From positions 67,383-131,382 of the forward strand of contig JBELMB010000002.1 of assembly GCA_042088665.1 (NCBI GenBank): a stretch of DNA of 64,000 bases, read 5' to 3'. Source of the DNA: JBELMB01 sp042088665. GTDB lineage: Bacteria > Pseudomonadota > Alphaproteobacteria > Rhodobacterales > Rhodobacteraceae. A program made the translations under genes and the position numbers. This document shows, piece by piece, positions 59,871 to 64,000 of the stretch; the first letter of the stretch is position 1, and each line of letters opens with the position of its first letter. The notes beneath the pieces were generated by a model that saw only the letters and a program-made list of their open reading frames with translations, ran no database searches and was not told the origin of the DNA.

Positions 59871-61604
59871 ATGAGCACCGCGCTAAAAGACACGGGCCGA
59901 GACGAACTGCGCGCGGCACGGCGCCAGTCACGGCAGTACTACTGGTTCGTCGGCATATTCAGTTTTCTCGTGAACCTGCTGATGCTGACCGGCCCGATGT
60001 ACATGCTTCAGGTCTATGACCGGGTTCTGGGCTCGCGCTCCGAGGCAACGCTGGTCGCGCTGTCGGTGCTGGTGGTCTTTCTCTACGGCACGATGGGCGT
60101 TCTGGACTATGTGCGCGGGCGGATCATGGGGCGCGTGGCGGCCCGGTTTCAGGCGGCGCTGGACCTGCGCGTGTTCGACGCCGTGCTGCGGCGCTCCGCG
60201 GTGAAGCCCGACGAACTGGCGCAAACCGGTCTGCGCGATCTGGAATCGATCCAGAGGCTGATGTCGTCGCCTGTGCTGATGGCGGCCTTCGACATCCCGT
60301 GGACACCGTTTTTCATCATTGCGATCATGATCTTCCACCCATGGCTTGGGTATCTCGCCATCGCGGGGGGCGTGGTGCTGGTCTTTATAACCATCGCCAA
60401 CCAGATGATCTCGAAGAACCCATCGCTGAAGTCCAACATGGCCGTGATGCAGGCTGAAAAGACGTCGGAACAGATCCGCCAGGAGGCGGAGATGGTGCAG
60501 GCGCTTGGCATGCGGCGCGACGCCTTTGTCCGCTGGATGGGCGCAAGGGTGCAGGCGCTGAGCGGGCAGATCTCCACCGCTGACATCACCGGCACCTTTA
60601 CCACCATGACCAAGACACTGCGCCTGTTGCTGCAATCGGCGATGCTGGGGCTTGGTGCCTATCTGGTGCTGCAGGGCGAGTTGTCGCCGGGCGCGATGAT
60701 CGCCGGTTCGATCCTCATGGGCCGCGCGCTGGCCCCCATCGAACTGGCCATCGGCCAGTGGCCGATGGTTGAACGCGCGCGCAAGGGCTGGGACAACCTC
60801 GCGCAACTGCTCACCGAAGTGCCGGAGGAGCCGCCGCGCACCGCCCTGCCCCGCCCCCAGGCAAAGCTGGACGTGCAGCAACTGACCGTTGTGGCACCGG
60901 GGGAGCAACAAGCCGCGCTGCGTCTTGTCAGCTTCAACGTGACGCCCGGGCAGGGCATCGGTGTGATCGGGCCGTCCGGCTCCGGCAAGTCGACACTTGC
61001 ACGCGCGCTGACCGGGATCTGGCGACCTGCGGGTGGCAAGATCCGTCTCGACGGCGCCGCATTGGACCAATACGGGCCTGACGTGCTGGGTGATCACATT
61101 GGCTACCTGCCGCAGCGGGTCACGTTGTTTGACGGCACCATCGCCGAAAACATCGCGCGGCTGTCGCCCCAACCAGACGCCGAAAGGATCGTCGAAGCCG
61201 CCAAGAAGGCGGATGCCCACGATATGATCCTCAAGCTGCCCAATGGCTATGACACGCGGGTCACGGCGACCGGCGGGCGCCTCTCTGGCGGGCAGATGCA
61301 GCGCATTGGACTGGCCCGCGCCATGTATGGCGATCCGGTCATCCTTGTTCTGGACGAACCCAACTCCAACCTCGACAACGAAGGATCCGAGGCCGTCAAC
61401 AACGCGATCCGCGGCTTCAAGGAACAAGGCAAATCGGTGCTGATCATGGCCCACCGCCCAGCGGCCATCAAGGAATGTGACATGCTTCTGATGCTCGAAG
61501 GTGGGCAACGCGTGGCCTTCGGGCCCAAGGACGAGGTCCTGCAACAGATGGTCAAGAACCACCAGCAAATCCAGAAGGCCGTCACGCCAGGAGGTGTGCG
61601 ATGA
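59871..61604 (+). CDS. Type I secretion system permease/ATPase
   Basis: A 577-aa ABC exporter half-transporter of the PrtD/LapB group. Hydrophobic segments occur near 25-80, 140-180 and 255-290. Then Walker A GPSGSGKST (367-375), GYLPQRVTLFDGTIAENIARL, signature LSGGQMQRIGLARA and Walker B VILVLDEPNSNLD. The N terminus lacks the C39 peptidase domain. It powers export of a protein, often an RTX toxin or protease, across both membranes with an MFP and TolC. The stop overlaps the adaptor gene by four bases. ATG at 59871 follows GAGGTTAGGGC. The RTX substrate and TolC are not here. Confidence 0.93.
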   Translation: MSTALKDTGRDELRAARRQSRQYYWFVGIFSFLVNLLMLTGPMYMLQVYDRVLGSRSEATLVALSVLVVFLYGTMGVLDYVRGRIMGRVAARFQAALDLRVFDAVLRRSAVKPDELAQTGLRDLESIQRLMSSPVLMAAFDIPWTPFFIIAIMIFHPWLGYLAIAGGVVLVFITIANQMISKNPSLKSNMAVMQAEKTSEQIRQEAEMVQALGMRRDAFVRWMGARVQALSGQISTADITGTFTTMTKTLRLLLQSAMLGLGAYLVLQGELSPGAMIAGSILMGRALAPIELAIGQWPMVERARKGWDNLAQLLTEVPEEPPRTALPRPQAKLDVQQLTVVAPGEQQAALRLVSFNVTPGQGIGVIGPSGSGKSTLARALTGIWRPAGGKIRLDGAALDQYGPDVLGDHIGYLPQRVTLFDGTIAENIARLSPQPDAERIVEAAKKADAHDMILKLPNGYDTRVTATGGRLSGGQMQRIGLARAMYGDPVILVLDEPNSNLDNEGSEAVNNAIRGFKEQGKSVLIMAHRPAAIKECDMLLMLEGGQRVAFGPKDEVLQQMVKNHQQIQKAVTPGGVR

Positions 61605-63001
61605 CACAACCCGTTGCCAAGATCGATACAGAAAAGCGGCCCGCCACTGTCGCAAACGCCACCCAGCCGCCCGCCGCCAAAAAGCCGCCGCAAGCCCCTG
61701 CAGCGCATGGGTCCTTTCCGACGCGCGCACCGATGGTGCTGGGCGTGATCGCCATGGCGATCCTGCTGGGCGGCTTTGGTTTCTGGTCGGCAACGGCCAA
61801 TATCTCTGGCGCGATTGTCGCCTCCGGGTCCATCGAGGTGGACCAGAACCGGCAGGTTGTGCAGCACCCCGACGGTGGCGTGGTGCAGGAGATCCTCGTC
61901 GACGAAGGCATCGAAGTCACAGAAGGTCAGATCCTGCTCAAGCTGGATCCGAACCGGCTGCTGTCGGAACTGACCATCGCCGAAGGTCAGCTTTTTGAAC
62001 TCATGGCCCGCCGCGCCCGGCTGGTGGCGGAACGGGACGGCCACCCGACCATCGACTTCTCCGAAGAGGTGCTGACCCGCGCCGAAGAGGACATGGAAGT
62101 CGCCGAACTGGTCACCGGTCAGCGCAACCTGTTCTTTGCCCGCCGCGATTCCCTCGCGCGTGAGATCGAACAACTGCGCAAGCGGACCGATCAGGTGGCC
62201 GATCAGGTGCTGGGCATAGGGGCGCAACAGGACGCGCTGTCCCAACAGCTCGACCTGATCAGCGAAGAGCTTGAAAACAAGCAACAACTGGCAGATCAGG
62301 GCCTCGTGCGTCAACCGGAGCTGCTGGCCCTGCAACGCGAACGGGCCCGCCTGTCCGGCACCGTGGGAGAGCTGACCGCCTCCAAGGCGCAGGCAGAAGG
62401 GCGCATCACCGAGACAGAGATCCAGATCCTCAGCCTGCAAACCCGCCGCCGCGAGGAGGCGATCACCACGCTGCGCGACCTGCAGTTCCGCGAACGCGAA
62501 CTGGCCGAACAGCGCCGCGCGCTGTACGAACGCCTCAACCGGATGGAGATTGCCGCGCCGGTGTCCGGCATCGTCTATGGCCTGACCGTCTTTACCCCGC
62601 GGTCCGTCATCCGACCGGCGGAGCCCGTGCTCTACCTCGTGCCGCAGGACCGCCCGCTGGTGATTGCGGCGCAGGTGGAACCGATCCACATCGACCAGCT
62701 CTTTGTCAATCAGCAGGTGTCTTTGCGGTTCTCCTCGCTGGACCAGCGACAAACGCCTGAGCTCTTTGGCGAGGTCGTGCAGATCTCGGCCGATGCCTTC
62801 GAGGACGAAGCCAGCCGGGTGCGCTATTACCGGGCGGAAATCGTACTGAACGAAGGCGAGATCGCGCGCCTGCCCGAAGGGGCAGCCCTGATCCCCGGCA
62901 TGCCGGTGGAGGCGTTCATCCGCACAGAGGACCGCACCCCCATCGCCTATCTGGTGAAACCCTTCACGGATTACTTCGCCAAGGCCTTCCGCGAGAGCTG
63001 A
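61601..63001 (+). CDS. HlyD-family type I secretion adaptor (membrane fusion protein)
   Basis: A 466-aa protein with a Pro/Ala-rich cytoplasmic tail, one membrane helix (residues ~44-63), a barrel-sandwich segment (ASGSIEVDQNRQVVQHPDGGVVQEILVDEGIEVTEGQILLKLD), a long coiled-coil (about 100-285), a second lipoyl-like strand set (IAAPVSGIVYGLTVFTP) and a C-terminal beta domain. It spans the periplasm and joins the ATPase to TolC. The start overlaps the ATPase stop (ATGA). Together they form a two-gene type I secretion unit. Confidence 0.93.
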   Translation: MTQPVAKIDTEKRPATVANATQPPAAKKPPQAPAAHGSFPTRAPMVLGVIAMAILLGGFGFWSATANISGAIVASGSIEVDQNRQVVQHPDGGVVQEILVDEGIEVTEGQILLKLDPNRLLSELTIAEGQLFELMARRARLVAERDGHPTIDFSEEVLTRAEEDMEVAELVTGQRNLFFARRDSLAREIEQLRKRTDQVADQVLGIGAQQDALSQQLDLISEELENKQQLADQGLVRQPELLALQRERARLSGTVGELTASKAQAEGRITETEIQILSLQTRRREEAITTLRDLQFRERELAEQRRALYERLNRMEIAAPVSGIVYGLTVFTPRSVIRPAEPVLYLVPQDRPLVIAAQVEPIHIDQLFVNQQVSLRFSSLDQRQTPELFGEVVQISADAFEDEASRVRYYRAEIVLNEGEIARLPEGAALIPGMPVEAFIRTEDRTPIAYLVKPFTDYFAKAFRES

Positions 63002-63114
63002 GGCCCGGAAGGGCCCGCCATATGGCGGGAAATTTGCAGCGCGGGACACGCAAGGGGGTTTTGCTTTGCCTGTCTCCGCTCTAGCGTCGCCAGCAACAGC
63101 TGGAGGAGTTTCCA

Positions 63115-63579
63115 ATGACCAATCCCATCGAAGAGCGCCTGTCCGCGCTTGGCCTGACCCTGCCCGACGCCCCTGCCCCGGCCGCGAACTACGTGCCTTA
63201 CGTGCGCAGCGGCGATACGCTGTATGTGTCGGGCCAGATCAGCATGGTGGACGGAGAGTTGATCAAGGGAAAGGTCGGTGCTGACCTGACCGTCGAAGAA
63301 GGCGCGGCTGCGGCCATGGCCTGCGCGCTGAGCCTGCTGGCTCAGGTCAAGGCGGCCTGTGACGGCGACCTCACACGCCTCAAACGGGTGGTCAAGCTGG
63401 TCGGCTTTGTGAACTCGCTGGGCAATTTCACCGACCAGCCCAAGGTCATCAACGGCGCCTCTGACCTGATGGTCATGATCCTTGGCGAGACCGGCGCCCA
63501 TGCGCGGTCCGCGGTCTCTGCCGCGGCGCTGCCGCTGGGTGTCGCCGTCGAGATCGAGGGCATTTTCGAGATTGAATAA
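63115..63579 (+). CDS. RidA/YjgF-family protein
   Basis: A 154-aa protein: YVPYVRSGDTLYVSGQISMVDGEL, GAAAAMACALSLLAQVKAACDGDLTRLKRVVKLVGFVNSLGNF, VINGASDLMVMILGETGAHARSAVSAAALPLGVAVEIEGIFEIE. The conserved Arg and Asn/Ser of the Rid active site occur in its C-terminal half, so 2-iminoacid hydrolysis or a related role is likely. GGAGGAGTTTCC precedes ATG at 63115. Its stop shares one base with the next gene's start (TAATG), giving a two-gene operon. Confidence 0.88.
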   Translation: MTNPIEERLSALGLTLPDAPAPAANYVPYVRSGDTLYVSGQISMVDGELIKGKVGADLTVEEGAAAAMACALSLLAQVKAACDGDLTRLKRVVKLVGFVNSLGNFTDQPKVINGASDLMVMILGETGAHARSAVSAAALPLGVAVEIEGIFEIE

Positions 63580-64000
63580 TGCCGGATTTGTCAGACGCGT
63601 TCCGCACCACCCCGATCGCGCATCGCGCCTATCATGATCGCGCGCAGGGCCAGCCAGAGAACAGTCGCGCCGCGATCCGGGCGGCTGTAGCGGCAGGCTA
63701 TGGCATCGAGATCGATGTGCAGATGTCCCGCGACAGGCAGGCCATGGTCTTTCACGACGATGACCTTGACCGCCTGACGCTGGCCACCGGACCTGTGCGC
63801 GCCCGCGACGCCACGGCTCTGCACGCCATCGGTCTTCGGGATGCAGAGGACGGCATCCCCACCCTGCCCGACGTGCTGGCATTGGTCGATGGCAAGGTCC
63901 CCCTGCTCATCGAAGTCAAGGATCAGGACGGCGCGTTGGGTCCGGACGTCGGCCCACTGGAAGAGGCGGTTGCGCAGGCACTGCGCGGCTATGCAGGCCC
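63579..64000 (+). CDS. Glycerophosphodiester phosphodiesterase (3' truncated by window edge)
   Basis: The first ~140 residues are present. IAHRAYHDRAQGQPENSRAAIRAAVAAGYGIEIDVQMSRDRQAMVFHDDDLDRLT carries the GDPD signature (HR, ENS, EIDV, HDD), and LIEVKDQDG holds the next metal ligand. The enzyme cuts glycerophosphodiesters to glycerol-3-phosphate and an alcohol. It starts one base into the RidA stop codon, so the two are co-translated. The remaining ~100 residues lie outside the window. Confidence 0.9.
   Translation, partial: MPDLSDAFRTTPIAHRAYHDRAQGQPENSRAAIRAAVAAGYGIEIDVQMSRDRQAMVFHDDDLDRLTLATGPVRARDATALHAIGLRDAEDGIPTLPDVLALVDGKVPLLIEVKDQDGALGPDVGPLEEAVAQALRGYAG

Noticed and set aside
1..64000. 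CRISPR array, prophage or insertion sequence
   Set aside because: No regularly spaced ~30-bp repeats with spacers, no transposase or integrase, and no phage structural genes were seen on either strand.

Overview
The window is GC-rich, densely coding chromosomal DNA that looks like a marine Roseobacter-group alphaproteobacterium (family Rhodobacteraceae). The basis is gene content and order: era overlapping a DUF1491 gene; a free-standing 44-aa aa3-type cytochrome oxidase subunit IV; pgsA-moaD-moaE; a one-chain 1133-aa indolepyruvate oxidoreductase; an omega subunit gene next to a bifunctional rel/spoT gene; and an HpsN-like member of the histidinol-dehydrogenase family. The genus cannot be fixed from sequence alone. 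No tRNA, rRNA, CRISPR array, insertion sequence or intact prophage was recognised.

Region by region. 1-3.1 kb: the 3' end of a glutathione S-transferase-like gene with a Cys-rich tail, a MetE-C-like methyltransferase, a papain-like protein and a SAM methyltransferase. 3.3-14.1 kb: a LacI-controlled, probably catabolic island. Its leftward arm runs ABC ATPase, HpsN-like dehydrogenase, SnoaL-like protein, M15-like protein, SDR, LacI regulator, second SnoaL-like protein, FMN-binding PNPOx-like protein and bicupin, and most of the junctions from the M15-like gene onward overlap. Its rightward arm carries a third SnoaL-like protein and a hotdog thioesterase. Two near-identical LacI-type palindromes lie in the divergent region. 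The substrate is unknown, and this is the best candidate here for an undescribed pathway. 14.1-16.1 kb: a lipoprotein, cytochrome oxidase subunit IV, a DUF6173 protein and a small secreted protein.

16.1-34 kb is mostly housekeeping: ispH, a B12-binding regulator-like gene, a NYN-domain gene, folK, rpoZ, rel/spoT, DUF2062, pdxJ, acpS, a secreted protease/beta-helix fusion, lepB, rnc, then era and DUF1491. A nuclease gene and a MarR/nitroreductase pair with its own palindromic operator sit between rnc and era. 34-38.3 kb is an accessory patch: a sulfatase followed by about 2.4 kb of decayed coding sequence. 38.3-53.2 kb: M48 protease, purL, a DUF6151 gene interrupted by an amber codon, PBP1A, glnK-amtB with an unusual 29-bp repeat spacer and a strong terminator, a FadR-like regulator, moaE-moaD-pgsA, recO, a secreted muramidase-like protein, murI and an acyltransferase.

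53.2-64 kb: indolepyruvate ferredoxin oxidoreductase with a divergent LysR gene, an orphan terminator, mlaC-mlaA homologues (outer-membrane lipid asymmetry), a type I secretion ATPase/adaptor pair without TolC or substrate, a RidA-family protein and the 5' part of a glycerophosphodiester phosphodiesterase cut by the window edge. Several short repeat structures (11-bp, 13-bp, 29-bp tandem arrays and two dispersed repeats) lie between or at the ends of genes and are listed separately.
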